A DNA stretch of 64,000 bases from Halapricum desulfuricans (GCF_017094525.1 NZ_CP064788.1:1969030-2033029); one strand, 5' to 3'; shown: positions 52,493-61,735, numbered from the stretch's first letter. The notes: generated by a model not told the origin, from the sequence alone. Numbers and translations: made by a program.

Positions 52493-53253
52493 AGCTAGCT
52501 GTAACACCATATTGTCAGTTAATCGAACCGATGCAGGTTTACCACTCTAAAACAACCAGAGAAGATAAGCCAGCTCCTGAAATACGGTGGATTGTCGGGG
52601 AAAATATACGAATAATCGGTTTTGACGAATTCAAATATCAGATCAGACTTACAATCGTCCGATTAGATGGTGAGAGTTGTGCCGTCTCAGATGAGCGGAC
52701 ATCAGAATTTTTCACAGAAGTCCCTGCAACAACTGATCTAAAACCGGTAGTCAATGACACGGAGGTTCACATTGATACAGAATCTCTGCAAAGTCACCTA
52801 ATTGTTAACAGTGGAGATCTCCAATACAAGATCGAGAAGATACCTGGTTCTGAGCCGCTGGACTTCAGGCAACAGTACCTGCCGATTAGTCAGCCGATTG
52901 CAGAGGGTAGTATCCCAGCAAAGAAATTATACCAGTATGTTAAAATGGCCCCGAGTGAGAACCTACAGGTGAAAATTAGCGACCAAGCCGTTGAGTTTAT
53001 TTCAGAATCATCCTTTGATGAACTACGATGGGGTTCCACTGAGGCAAGCACAGTCCACATCAAAAACACAGAACGTACTTATTTATTTGATGTTAATTTA
53101 TTATACGATACTGTTAAGAGAATACCAGATAACAAAATGCTACAGTTCTTTGTGACTGAAGAGTCCATCAAATTCCGCTATGAACTCGGAAACATTGGTT
53201 ATGTGAATTATTATCAGCGGACTAAAAGCAGCAGTGATACATTTGTCATATAA
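52489..53253 (+). CDS. Divergent PCNA-like sliding clamp, third gene of the cassette
   Basis: A 254-residue protein; its ATG overlaps the preceding stop (ATGA at 52489-52492). Its order of strands and helices matches PCNA (about 247 residues). QSHLIVNSGDLQYKIEKIPG corresponds to the end of PCNA domain 1 (pattern L-x-I-x-x-x-G-L-x-Y-x-L-x-x-I-D). AEGSIPAKKLYQYVKMAPSE with NLQVKISDQAVEFISES corresponds to the start of domain 2. RTYLFDVNLLYDTVKRIPDN with KMLQFFVTEESIKFRYELGN and IGYVNYYQRTK corresponds to the final L-F-S-L-x-Y-L-x-D-x-x-K-A-I-P block and last strands. It is AT-rich and clearly not the host pcna. The fold call is by eye; an all-beta protein of another kind is the alternative. Confidence 0.65.
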   Translation: MKLAVTPYCQLIEPMQVYHSKTTREDKPAPEIRWIVGENIRIIGFDEFKYQIRLTIVRLDGESCAVSDERTSEFFTEVPATTDLKPVVNDTEVHIDTESLQSHLIVNSGDLQYKIEKIPGSEPLDFRQQYLPISQPIAEGSIPAKKLYQYVKMAPSENLQVKISDQAVEFISESSFDELRWGSTEASTVHIKNTERTYLFDVNLLYDTVKRIPDNKMLQFFVTEESIKFRYELGNIGYVNYYQRTKSSSDTFVI

Positions 53254-53268
53254 TATTACAGTGAATAC

Positions 53269-53317
53269 TGGCGGTGGTGCAGAACTGTTCTCATAGCGTG
53301 ATGGCGGTGGTGCAGAA
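53269..53317. repeat. 16-bp direct repeat just after the clamp gene
   Basis: TGGCGGTGGTGCAGAA occurs at 53269-53284 and 53302-53317, 33 bp apart, beginning 16 bp after the clamp stop codon. It is a candidate recombination or protein-binding site at the right end of the cassette. I see no matching copy left of 49557. Confidence 0.6.
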
Positions 53318-53350
53318 GTCTTCACAAGTGAGTGGTAGGACGAAATTGAT

Positions 53351-53524
53351 GTGTCCAGCAGCAAGTCCGTCCTACCGAGTAACGATCCGGTCGAACGCTT
53401 TACACAACGTGGAGAGGAGATCGGCCGCGCTGAGGCCAATCCCCCCAGTTATTTGTGGCATCTCTTTGAGCAAGTCAATCGTCATTCGATAGGACGTATC
53501 AAGGTAAATCCGCAGACAGTGTAG
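53351..53524 (+). CDS. Small ORF, possibly the truncated start of a transposase-like gene
   Basis: From GTG 53351 the frame encodes 57 residues with haloarchaeal codon and residue usage (SVLPSNDPVERFTQRGEEIG, then RAEANPPSYLWHLFEQVNRH, SIGRIKVNPQTV), ending at TAG 53522-53524. It is GC-richer than the cassette and looks truly coding. No ATG is available. It may be a complete small protein or a 5' fragment cut off at 53524. I do not recognise it. Confidence 0.45.
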   Translation: MSSSKSVLPSNDPVERFTQRGEEIGRAEANPPSYLWHLFEQVNRHSIGRIKVNPQTV

Positions 53525-53637
53525 GGAAACGAAGGCGTAATACTGCTATTCGGTACGGTACAGAATCTCCAGCAAATTTCACACTGAACAACAAGTACAA
53601 TGCCTTTCCTTTTGTTACTTGGAAATTGGAAATCACA

Positions 53638-55353
53638 ATGCAGATAGAAGAGTACGTCGAGCAGATTTCCGACGCACATGGCATCCAAGGTTCGACTGTT
53701 CTGCCAGACGGGACAATCGTTTTCACAGCCTACCGAGACGGCGAATACGAGTTGTGTACACTAGACGAGCAACTCACAGAAACTGACGGCGACATTACGT
53801 ACCCAGAACGGCTTGAAGGCCGCGAATCGGTCGTCGCTCACCGGGATGTCGACGGTAACGAGGCCTACGACCTCGTCGAAGTCGATCCAGAAGCCGGTAC
53901 CGTGACACCAATCCTCGACGATCAGTTCCAGAACCAAAATCCCCAACAGAATCCGACTGATCCTGCTCAGTTGGCTTTCGTCTCCACCCGCGACCGTTCG
54001 CTTGATTTGTACACCCTTGGCCTCGAAACGGGTGAGGTGACGAAACGCTCCGAGAATGACGACCCAGTCTGGGGGTACGCGTGGTCGCCCGACGGTGATG
54101 CACTCGTCTACCAGTCCGGCGCTGGTGATGGGGACGCCCTCCGGCTCATTGATCTTGACACAGAGACTGACGAGGTACTGGTCGACGAGCCGGACTCGGA
54201 GCAATCCCTATCGATGACTAGCCGCCATCAAGGACGTGGCGCGTGGTCGGACAACGGCATCGTCTTCACGACGAACCACGAGACCGGCTACCGGGAACTT
54301 GCCGTCGCTGATCCATCGGGTGACTACGACCTCCACCACGTGACTGAATGGGACAAGTATGACCCTCGCTGGACACCTGACGGCGACATCGTCTTCGTCG
54401 AACCACGTAATGGGAATCGAGAAATCCGGCGTCTTGACGATGGTGAGGTTGAAACCATCGAGTCGGTCGGCGCACACGTGTATCGCGACCCGACTAAAAA
54501 CGGCGTCTACTACGCTAACTACAGTCCAACTGAGGCGGGCGACCTCAAGAAAGATGGCGAAACAGTTGTTGTCGAGTCGGAGGTTGACTTCCCGACGACT
54601 GCCCCCGAAGAAATGACCTACAAATCAGGCGACGGGCAGGAAATTTCTGCCCGTCTCTACACGCCCGACGAGGAGCCGGTCGGTGGGATTGTCAACATTC
54701 ACGGCGGGCCGCCAGCCCAACACTACAACCGTCTCGATCCCACCACCCAGACGCTCGTCCAGAGTGGGTTCGAGGTACTCGCTCCTGACTATCGTGGGAG
54801 CGTCGGGTATGGCCGAGAATTCCGAACCTCAAACATCGGTAATATTGGGGCTGTCGATGTAGATGATGTCGCCGCAGGGGCAGCATATCTGCGTGAGCGT
54901 GGCCGCTCGCAGGTCGGCGCGATCGGAGCCTCATGGGGTGGCTATTTGACGCTTATGGGAGCCTCGACCACAGACGCGTTCGATGCGGGTGCCAGTATCT
55001 GTGGGCTCGTTAATCTGGAAACCGCGGTCGAGAACGCTCGCGGCTATCTGGGAGAGGTAATGGAGAGACTAGCAGGGGGGACGCCAGAGGAAGTACCGGA
55101 ACTGTACGAAGAGCGGTCGCCAATCGCTCACGTCGACGACATCAATGTGCCGTTGCTTGTCGTCCAAGGCGCCAACGATCCGCGCGTTCCCCAGAGTGAG
55201 GCCGAACAACTCATATCCTCACTTGAGGAGCGTGACATTCCACACGAGTACCTTCTCTTTGAAGACGAGGGCCACGGCGTAGTGAAAACGGAGAACACGG
55301 CGGAATACCTCAATCGTACTGTCTCACTTTTCGAGACAGCATTTGAGAGCTAA
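53638..55353 (+). CDS. S9-family peptidase (prolyl oligopeptidase / acylaminoacyl-peptidase type)
   Basis: A 571-residue protein. The N-terminal 320 residues form a seven-bladed propeller of WD40-like (PD40) repeats ([36 protein letters not shown]). The alpha/beta-hydrolase domain follows, with S432 in GASWGGY, D514 in VQGANDPRV and H546 in DEGHGV, a complete catalytic triad. The oxyanion segment [10 protein letters not shown] is present. It is probably a cytoplasmic enzyme degrading peptides. The ATG at 53638 is chosen; TTG 53626 is in frame upstream. Its 3' end runs into a transposase remnant. Confidence 0.88.
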   Translation: MQIEEYVEQISDAHGIQGSTVLPDGTIVFTAYRDGEYELCTLDEQLTETDGDITYPERLEGRESVVAHRDVDGNEAYDLVEVDPEAGTVTPILDDQFQNQNPQQNPTDPAQLAFVSTRDRSLDLYTLGLETGEVTKRSENDDPVWGYAWSPDGDALVYQSGAGDGDALRLIDLDTETDEVLVDEPDSEQSLSMTSRHQGRGAWSDNGIVFTTNHETGYRELAVADPSGDYDLHHVTEWDKYDPRWTPDGDIVFVEPRNGNREIRRLDDGEVETIESVGAHVYRDPTKNGVYYANYSPTEAGDLKKDGETVVVESEVDFPTTAPEEMTYKSGDGQEISARLYTPDEEPVGGIVNIHGGPPAQHYNRLDPTTQTLVQSGFEVLAPDYRGSVGYGREFRTSNIGNIGAVDVDDVAAGAAYLRERGRSQVGAIGASWGGYLTLMGASTTDAFDAGASICGLVNLETAVENARGYLGEVMERLAGGTPEEVPELYEERSPIAHVDDINVPLLVVQGANDPRVPQSEAEQLISSLEERDIPHEYLLFEDEGHGVVKTENTAEYLNRTVSLFETAFES

Positions 55354-55765
55354 AGCGTCCAAATCTCGTCGGCGGACTTTCAACACTATCGTGGAAAAGT
55401 GTCGGCACCTGGCTAAACAAGCGTTGGGGAAGCACGCGGGCGAGCCCGCCAGCGGCGGGTTCGCCTGCTGGAAGCACGTTGTCATCCACTGTTTCCGGCG
55501 TGAAGAGGGCTATAGCTTCCGTGAAACCGAAAATCGGCTGGAGTACATGACCGCACTGCTGGAGGTACTTGATATAGAGGAGGGAGATGTCCCTGATTTT
55601 ACCACGCTCAACAAATCGTTTGATCGGTTCAAAATGTGGGTCTGGCGGGCGTTGCTACGCGTTTCAGCGCAGCAACACCCGCAGTCTGGTCACGTCGCTC
55701 TCGACAGCACGTTCTTCGATCGTGGCCACGCCTCAGCGTACTACCGTACGCGTAGCGTGTCATAG
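55343..55765 (+). pseudogene. N-terminal fragment of an IS5/ISH-type transposase
   Basis: The frame contains FNTIVEKCRHLAKQALGKHA, HVVIHCFRREEGYSFRETEN and RLEYMTALLEVLDIEEGDVP, ending at the first catalytic Asp region GHVALDSTFFDRGHASAYY. The rest of the DDE domain is missing; the frame ends at TAG after nine unrelated residues. The apparent start lies inside the S9 peptidase gene, so the original start is probably lost. The C-terminal fragment at 5040-5195 may belong to the same broad family. Confidence 0.75.
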
Positions 55766-55927
55766 AAACATTCACAGACGATTCTCCGCGGTGCTACCGG
55801 ATAGTGAAATGTTGGAGTAGATATAATTCCAGAACGCGGTGCAACATACAGAGGTTGGATGCACCACTACGGACTTGTTTATTCCGAGTAGGTCGTCTGC
55901 ATTGTCTGGTAAGATTGTATAGCAAAT
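55766..55927. other. Non-coding stretch between two gene remnants
   Basis: AT-richer DNA between the transposase fragment and the acetyltransferase remnant. No open frame or RNA gene that I can support. The repeated word CGCGGTGC (about 55787 and 55835) is the only pattern noticed. Confidence 0.3.
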
Positions 55928-56092
55928 CTATGGTATCAGCTGTTTTTCCATCTCGACAAGCGTGAGTTCGATACCGTCCTGATACTCGTGATTATGCTCC
56001 ATCACACGTTCGTACCCTTGGGCCTCGTAGAATGACACCGCGTTACGTGAGGCCCACAATCCAACGAATTGGAGCCATCCACTCCGGAGCCG
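55928..56092 (-). pseudogene. C-terminal remnant of a GNAT acetyltransferase
   Basis: On the minus strand, ending at TAG 55928-55930, the translation reads SGWLQFVGLWASRNAVSFYE, then AQGYERVMEHNHEYQDGIEL and TLVEMEKQLIP. The pattern ASRNAVSFYEAQGYE is the last helix and strand of the GNAT fold. The N-terminal two-thirds with the acetyl-CoA loop are absent. Confidence 0.6.
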
Positions 56093-56297
56093 CCGCCAGC
56101 GCCGCTATCGTCCGTCTTCATATCTTCAAGTTTGTCGATGTCCACGCCGAGTTGTTCCACGAGTTGCTGTAATTCGGTGGTGTTCGTGGTCTTATAGGAC
56201 CGTTCTGGACTAGAGAGTTCAACATCCTCCATTTCGTGCCGACCGAGTGGGACATCGACGGATACGTGTAAGCCCAATGTGAACAGCCAGACTGGCA
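56093..56297 (-). other. Possible coding remnant, function unknown
   Basis: In one minus-strand frame a plausible acidic sequence occurs (HEMEDVELSSPERSYKTTNT, then TELQQLVEQLGVDIDKLEDM), running from about 56304 to 56100 before it passes out of frame into the GNAT remnant. It may be the C-terminal end of a lost gene. Its start overlaps the PAP2 gene on the other strand. I cannot assign a family. Confidence 0.3.
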
Positions 56298-57104
56298 ATG
56301 CCATTTCTGACTGTCACAGCCACTGTTGGAGCCGCCGTTGCTGTTGCCCTTACGCTTACTGGTATCGTGTGTCTTGATCGCGAGGGCGTCCGGCGGACAA
56401 CCCACTCAATATGGGGGCAGATCATCGAACTAGGACCGTATCTCGGCCTGGCCGGGGCGATATTCTTGCTAAAACAGCTTACTGGCGACGCCAGCCTCCG
56501 ATTATCGAAGGCGATCGGCCTGAACATCACGGCCGCGATATACAGCATCGAGGGAGAAGCAGTCGCACACATTCAGCAGTTGACGCCATCAGTCTTGATT
56601 CCCGTTTTCTCCGGCGTTTACCTCTTAGGATTCGCATATCTGGTTGCAACGCCGGTCGTGCTGTACTTTTTCTCCTCGTCAATGGAGACACTGAAACAGC
56701 TGATCGTGGCGTATATTATCAACTACATCGGTGGAATCGTATTTTACACACTGTTTATCGCCTACGGACCCCGGAAATACGTGAGCGAACACGTCGACGG
56801 TCTGCTGTTCGATCTGTTCCCGCAGACGCGACACTTGACCGGCGCTGTCTCGGTCAGTTCAAACGTCTTTCCGTCACTGCATACGTCACTTTCGGTGACC
56901 GTTCTGCTGTTTGCCTTGCGGACTCAGCGGACGTACCCTGCCTGGGCTGTGATCGCAACTGTCGTCGCTGGGGCAGTTGTGCTCTCAACGATGGTCCTGG
57001 GAATCCACTGGCTTACCGACGTCGTTGCCGGCGTCGCTCTGGCATTTGTCGCCGTCTGGAGTGCAGAACGAGCGCTGTCCGCTCCGAAAGAGACTGCCTC
57101 GTGA
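56298..57104 (+). CDS. PAP2-superfamily membrane phosphatase
   Basis: A 268-residue protein with six or seven transmembrane helices. The phosphatase motifs are largely present: a degenerate motif 1 around GPRKYVSEHVDG, motif 2 PSLHTSLSV with catalytic His, and motif 3 GIHWLTDVVAG with the nucleophile-orienting His and Asp. Such enzymes hydrolyse lipid phosphates such as polyprenyl pyrophosphates; some are inositol-phosphoceramide-synthase-like (the longer N-terminus and second membrane block here would fit that branch). Substrate unknown. It stands alone among gene remnants. Confidence 0.82.
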   Translation: MPFLTVTATVGAAVAVALTLTGIVCLDREGVRRTTHSIWGQIIELGPYLGLAGAIFLLKQLTGDASLRLSKAIGLNITAAIYSIEGEAVAHIQQLTPSVLIPVFSGVYLLGFAYLVATPVVLYFFSSSMETLKQLIVAYIINYIGGIVFYTLFIAYGPRKYVSEHVDGLLFDLFPQTRHLTGAVSVSSNVFPSLHTSLSVTVLLFALRTQRTYPAWAVIATVVAGAVVLSTMVLGIHWLTDVVAGVALAFVAVWSAERALSAPKETAS

Positions 57105-57204
57105 TGGAATGCCATTCGACACGATGGTGTGCTGACACCGGTGGCTATTGAACTCCGTGCTCATCCTGAAATACGCCGAGATATCAGTGTGACAAAGCAT
57201 CGTG

Positions 57205-57284
57205 TTAACTTTGGCATCGGTTCCACCAGACGGCGAATGCTTCGAGCCAAGATTCTGCTGTCGTCGGCTTGACGTTGCTGAACG
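57205..57284 (-). pseudogene. C-terminal remnant of an IS6-type transposase
   Basis: The minus strand reads FSNVKPTTAESWLEAFAVWW then NRCQS and stops with TAA at 57205-57207. It matches the end of the IS6-type transposase at 13154-13798 (FSHVELETAEEWLEAFAVYH then NSRQS), and both have GTTAACTTTGGC at this terminus. It abuts the truncated nuclease gene at 57285, marking the insertion that removed that gene's 5' end. Confidence 0.75.
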
Positions 57285-57287
57285 TAT

Positions 57288-59897
57288 TTGACGGCGTACA
57301 CCTTCGAGGGCATCGTTCGGATCGGAAACCAGGGCACGGACCCGAAGTACGTCTGGACGAGCGTCGCCAGCGCGGCCTTCGGCGACGACGAGCTGTATCT
57401 CTATACCGGGGATTCAGCCACCCCGCTGTCCGACGCTTCCGCGGTCGAAGTGGGCGCGGGCGAGTCGATCTCGGTCGGCCTGTTCATCGATACGAGTGGC
57501 CTCGAAAGCGGGGACTACTCGCCGACGCTGACCGTCGAGGCGGCCGACGAGGACCCGGGCGCGCCCGGGGGATCTCCGGGTAGCGACCCCGAGCCGCCCG
57601 AGGAGACGGTCTCCCCGCTCTTGCTCGACTCGGTGGCGAGCCTGCTCGACGCCAATGAACAGCCACTCACTGACGACTCGCTGATCGCCGCCTGGGCGGA
57701 GTCGACGGCGACGAATGCGGACGAGGACGGCAACGGCGACGCGGTGTCGTACCCCGATGACACCGACATCCCTGTCGTCGCCGTCGACGGGACCGTCGTG
57801 GGTATCACCGGCCCGTTCGTGACGACCGACACCGACTTCGCGAACTTCGGCAACGAGGAGTTCCTGCTGAACGTCTACGACGAACTCGTCGACGGCGGGA
57901 CAGTGCTCCACGACGAGGGCCACGGGCAGTTCTACACGCTCTCGTCAAACGGCGGCGACGACTTCCAGGCGTTTGCGGATTACGTCGGAAACAACGGATA
58001 CAGCTACGAGGCGACGACGGACCTGGAAGCCGACCTGGCAGACGCCGACGCGGTCACAATCACCTCGCCGTCGAACGCCTTCACTGATAGCGAACTCGAC
58101 GCGCTGTCGACGTTTGTCGATGGCGGCGGGGTCGTCTTTCTGCACGATCAGTCGGACTTCAACGACTTCGACGCGACGGCGAACCACAACGAAATCGCCG
58201 CGGCACTTGGGGCGGGTTTCCGGTTCAACGACGACCAGATCCTCGACGAGGAGAACAACACCGGCGCTCCGTTCGTTCCAACGACCGAGAACTTCAATCT
58301 GGGAGCGTTCCCCGGTTTTTTTCGGAACCGTGATGGCCTCGGCCTCGAACTGAACGTCACCGAGAGCTACGAGGTCGAGGTCGTCGATGTCACGGACGGT
58401 GACACGGCGGATGTCGCGTTCCCGGACGGAACCGTCGACACGGTCCGGATCGTTGGGATCGACACGCCCGAAACCGGCTCGACCGGCGAGCGACTCGAAG
58501 AGTACGAGGGTATCGACGACGGCCCGGCGCTCAAGGACAAAGCCGACGGGGCGACCGACTACGCGGTCGACGAACTCGACGGCGAGACGGTGACGCTGAG
58601 CTTTGACGAGGGCGAAGGCCTGCGGGGCAACTTCGGCCGACTGCTGGGCTTTCTCGAACTACCCGACGGGAGCGTCTACAACGCGAACGTCATCGAGGAC
58701 GGCTGGGCCCGCGTCTACGACTCCGGGCTCGGCCGCCACGACCGGTACTGGGAGCTGGAACACACCGCGCGGGCGAGCGGTGACGGCATCTGGGCTATTT
58801 CCGACCCCGCGGCCACCCCGGAAATCGGTGACGACCCGGTCGAAGAGCTGTTCTTCCCGGAGCCGGTGGCAGTCACAGGGCCGGACGTGCCGGTCCGCTC
58901 GGAAGGCGGGGAGCCGCTGGTCGCGCTGGACGCCGATGCCGGTGTCGCTGTTCTGGGCGGCCCGCTCATCGAGGAGGGTTTCGAGTCCGCCGAGGGCGGT
59001 CCCGGGCTCGACGATTACGGCGTCTATGCGTTCCTGACGAACGTTATCAAGGAGCTCGGGGACGCGACCGGTCCGGTCATTGTCGACGGCGGCCACGGCC
59101 AGTTCGCGGTCGACTACGCGGTTTCCGCCGAGGACACCGCCTACTACATGCGGTATCTCGAAGGCCAGTCGACAGACGAGGTGGATTCCATCGGACTCGA
59201 AGGCGTCGTCGATCTGACCAGCGACCCGGGTCCGGACCTGCTCGACGGCAGCGGGGAGCCGGCCGCGCGGGCACTCGTGCTATCGACGCCGACAACGGCA
59301 CTCACCGCCGACGAACGGGCAGCCGTCGCGGAGTTCGCCGACGCGGGCGGGGCCGTCGTCCTGCTCGGTACGGCCGCCGACACCGACGCGCTCGGGAACT
59401 TCGAGGGGCTACTCAGCGAGATCGGGACGAGCGTCGGCTTCACCACGAACGCGGTTACCGACGCATCGAACAACCTGGACGGTGACGAGGTGCTCCCGAC
59501 GACGACGAACTTCGACAGTTTCCCGGAGCTATTCACCGCATTTACGCCGGATTCCGACACCGGATAGCTCACAGTTAGCGAGATCAATGCGGACGCGCAG
59601 GGCGCCGAGCTCGAAGCCCCACAGGAGAACGTCATCTTCGAGAACGCTGGCAGCGGATCGCTCGATCTGAGCGGTTACACCGTCGAAGACGACACCGACG
59701 GATTCAACTCGTATGACTTCCCCGACAGATTTACCCTCCAGCCCGGCGAGACGGTCACACTGTTCTCCGGAGAGGGAACAGACACCGAGACGGAACTGTA
59801 CTGGGGCAAAACCGGAAGCGGGGTCTGGAACAACGGTGGCGATACCGTGTTCGTGTTCGACGCCGACGGCACGACGGTAATCGAGCAGAGCTACTGA
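57288..59897 (+). pseudogene. Truncated secreted multidomain nuclease (SNase plus lamin-tail domain) with in-frame stop
   Basis: The frame starts against the IS6 remnant, without its signal peptide. Order: a DUF1102-like beta domain (IVRIGNQGTDPKYVWTSVAS); a GATase/DUF4350-like domain with GGTVLHDEGHGQFYTLS and a Ser-Pro-Ser-Asn motif; a thermonuclease (SNase) domain at about 360-505 with DGDT, RIVGIDTPE, GNFGRLLGFL and ANVIEDGWARVYD; and a second copy of the GATase-like domain (VIVDGGHGQFAVDYAVSAED). A TAG stop at 59565-59567 is followed in the same frame by 109 codons of a lamin-tail domain (LSGYTVEDDTDGFNSYDFPD; FTLQPGETVTLFSGEGTDTE). So both ends are damaged, although the SNase core is intact. 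Confidence 0.8.
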
Positions 59898-59920
59898 CGC
59901 CAACGAACCCTACACCGGAG

Positions 59921-60140
59921 TCACTCCAGGAAGTCGGGCTCGTATACCCCTCCAGCCTTTGATTCCATCACTACCACGCCACTGTTGTTGAGTGTCTCTA
60001 TCGCCATGTTACTCTCTCGTTGGCTCAATGTGGTTGTACCACTCGTCTATCTCACTCTCTTTGACGAGGTCTTTGTTGTCAGGGTTGTCGTCTTGTGTGC
60101 CAACCCCTGGAAGGAGGTGGGGTGCTAATTTACCTTTTTA
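59921..60140 (-). other. Two very short possible ORFs on the minus strand
   Basis: One frame (about 60009-60137) reads GVGTQDDNPDNKDLVKESEI then DEWYNHIEPTRE and stops at TAA 60009-60011; it looks like a true C-terminus of a lost gene. A 28-residue ORF, MAIETLNNSGVVVMESKAGG then VYEPDFLE, occupies 59921-60007 just after it. Both have sensible residue use but no known family. Confidence 0.3.
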
Positions 60141-60165
60141 CGTGACTATCAGATAATCCGCCACG

Positions 60166-60330
60166 ATGAAGACAATCCCACTTGACAACGATTCGTAGCG
60201 AGTCTTCCTCGACATCGATGAATATCGTACGCTCCTGAACAGCGCGTACGAGCCTCCGGGTCGGTCCGTACGACAGGTGCGCCTGGAGATGCGGCTGATG
60301 GCCTGCTCGATGCGTGTCGACACGGCCAGC
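60166..60330 (+). pseudogene. Decayed small gene, possibly recombinase-related
   Basis: ATG 60166 opens MKTIPLDNDS, then an in-frame TAG, then RVFLDIDEYRTLLNSAYEPP, GRSVRQVRLEMRLMACSMRV and DTASNL. The pattern of a short basic-to-acidic start, F-L-x-x-D-E-Y and a helix with R-L-M recalls small haloarchaeal integrase-like ORFs, but this is weak. The stop and loss of the C-terminus mark it as non-functional. Confidence 0.25.
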
Positions 60331-60659
60331 AATCTGTTGTATATACTTGCGCGCCTATCGCTGGTCTTTCGCCGTTGCCGATACAGACACTCAGGACGAA
60401 TCACCGGAAAGGTTCTTGGTGGGTCAATCGTAATGTTAGGTGCCGGCACTCTTTGCCGGCTGTCAGAGGCGAGCACGCTCCGGCGTGTCCTGTTTCCCCA
60501 CCTCACCCCCACCACCCCTCAGGTTACATTGCCCCTCCGGGGCGTGCCTTCACCCCTCTCGCGTTTCGGTGGGTCCTACACGAGCGGATCACCCATCTTA
60601 GTGGAGTGGCTCGCTCTATCGACCAACGTCACCGAATCGAACCTGACGGCGTGGAGCGC

Positions 60660-61010
60660 GTCAACTACCCCGCCCTACTCCCTCGGTCGCTGAAGCGACC
60701 TCGGTCTTTGAGGGCGGGGCTTCCACCACGGTGATGGTTTCGGCCTGCGCCCCCGTGCGTGAGCGGGGCTGGTTGCACCGCGACGGTTCACGAGCGGGGA
60801 ACCATTCCGTTCCCCGCTCGCTACTCCACAACCCGTGAGTGGGGGAACGCCCAATCTGGGTGGTCGCGTCACGCCCATTTAATTGGCGGTGACCTCCACT
60901 CGAACCCGATACGGGTGCGGAGAAGCCTGCCACCGTGGATGGTGGCAGGCTAGCACGCTCGTTTCGCCGGTCCCGTCTTGAGGGGGCGGTTGACTGGCGG
61001 CCCGTACTAA
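60660..61010 (-). mobile_element. Hairpin-rich remnant resembling a TnpB 3' end / guide-RNA region
   Basis: Three strong stems occur: CCCCGCCCT (60668-60676) with AGGGCGGGG (60711-60719), enclosing GGTCGCTGAAGCGACC (60685-60700); a perfect 12-bp stem CGAGCGGGGAAC (60791-60802) with GTTCCCCGCTCG (60809-60820); and a perfect 11-bp stem AGCCTGCCACC (60924-60934) with GGTGGCAGGCT (60941-60951). A minus-strand frame ends VVEAPPSKTEVASATEGVGRG, similar to the low-complexity tail of haloarchaeal IS1341 TnpB proteins. The rest of tnpB is missing. I read this as an eroded TnpB tail with its RNA-forming end. Confidence 0.4.
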
Positions 61011-61138
61011 CCGCGACTTCAGCCCGATTAGTACTACTGTAAAGTTAGATACGAAAAGATAAGAATATTTTGAAACCATTGTTAGCCATAGAGACAATAC
61101 TCAACCAACACTGAACAAATACTTCTGAGCGGCACTGT

Positions 61139-61735
61139 CTAGTTCAGCACCTCCTCGGCGGGCGTGCGGCCATCTAATGCCTGGTTCGGTCGATGTCGGT
61201 TGTAGTAGTGTCTGAACTGTCGCAACCAGCGTCTCGCGCTTGATTGACTGCCCCGCCAAAACGAGTGAAAGCGGTCGATCCGCATCGTGACGGTCTGGAA
61301 CCATTTCTCGATATGGTTCCGCTCGCTGTAGTTGAGTTGACCGCTCAATTCCTGGCGAGCAAGGGCAGTCAAATAGCCGCCAGCATCGACGAGAAACTCC
61401 GTCTCATCGACATCGTGTTTCTCAGTGAGGCGATGGAGAGACGCCGCCGCGGGATCGGTCCCTCGGCGGCTGTACACGTCCACCTCTAGCAGGAGTTTTG
61501 AGTCCGTGTCGATGGCGGCATAGAGCCACTTTTTCTCGCCGTCTACCTCGATTTGTTTCTCGTCGACCGCGACCCGCGACGGTCGGTCGCACGCCCAGCT
61601 CATCCTCCACGAACTTGGAGAGTATCTCGGCTACTCGCCACCGCCGTTGCTGGAGCGACTGATCGAGGATGCTCAGAAGATCCACCAGCAACGAACGATA
61701 TTCCAAGAGACGCTCGCTACCGCTACGCAACCGAG
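61139..61735 (-). pseudogene. Frameshifted IS6-family transposase
   Basis: The C-terminal 154 residues are well preserved: VAVDEKQIEVDGEKKWLYAA with the first Asp, ETEFLVDAGGYLTALARQEL with the second, HIEKWFQTVTMRIDRFHSFW with the Glu, and ARRWLRQFRHYYNRHRPNQA at the end. The N-terminal part (RSLLVDLLSILDQSLQQRRW, RVAEILSKFVEDELG) is in a different frame, with the shift near 61595, and the HTH between them is partly lost. GGCACTGTCTAG at 61131-61142 resembles a terminal repeat; I find no partner on the right. Confidence 0.75.

Noticed and set aside
59565-59567. TAG read as pyrrolysine in the nuclease
   Set aside because: Haloarchaea are not known to carry the pyrrolysine system, and the gene is also truncated at its 5' end; decay is the simpler explanation.
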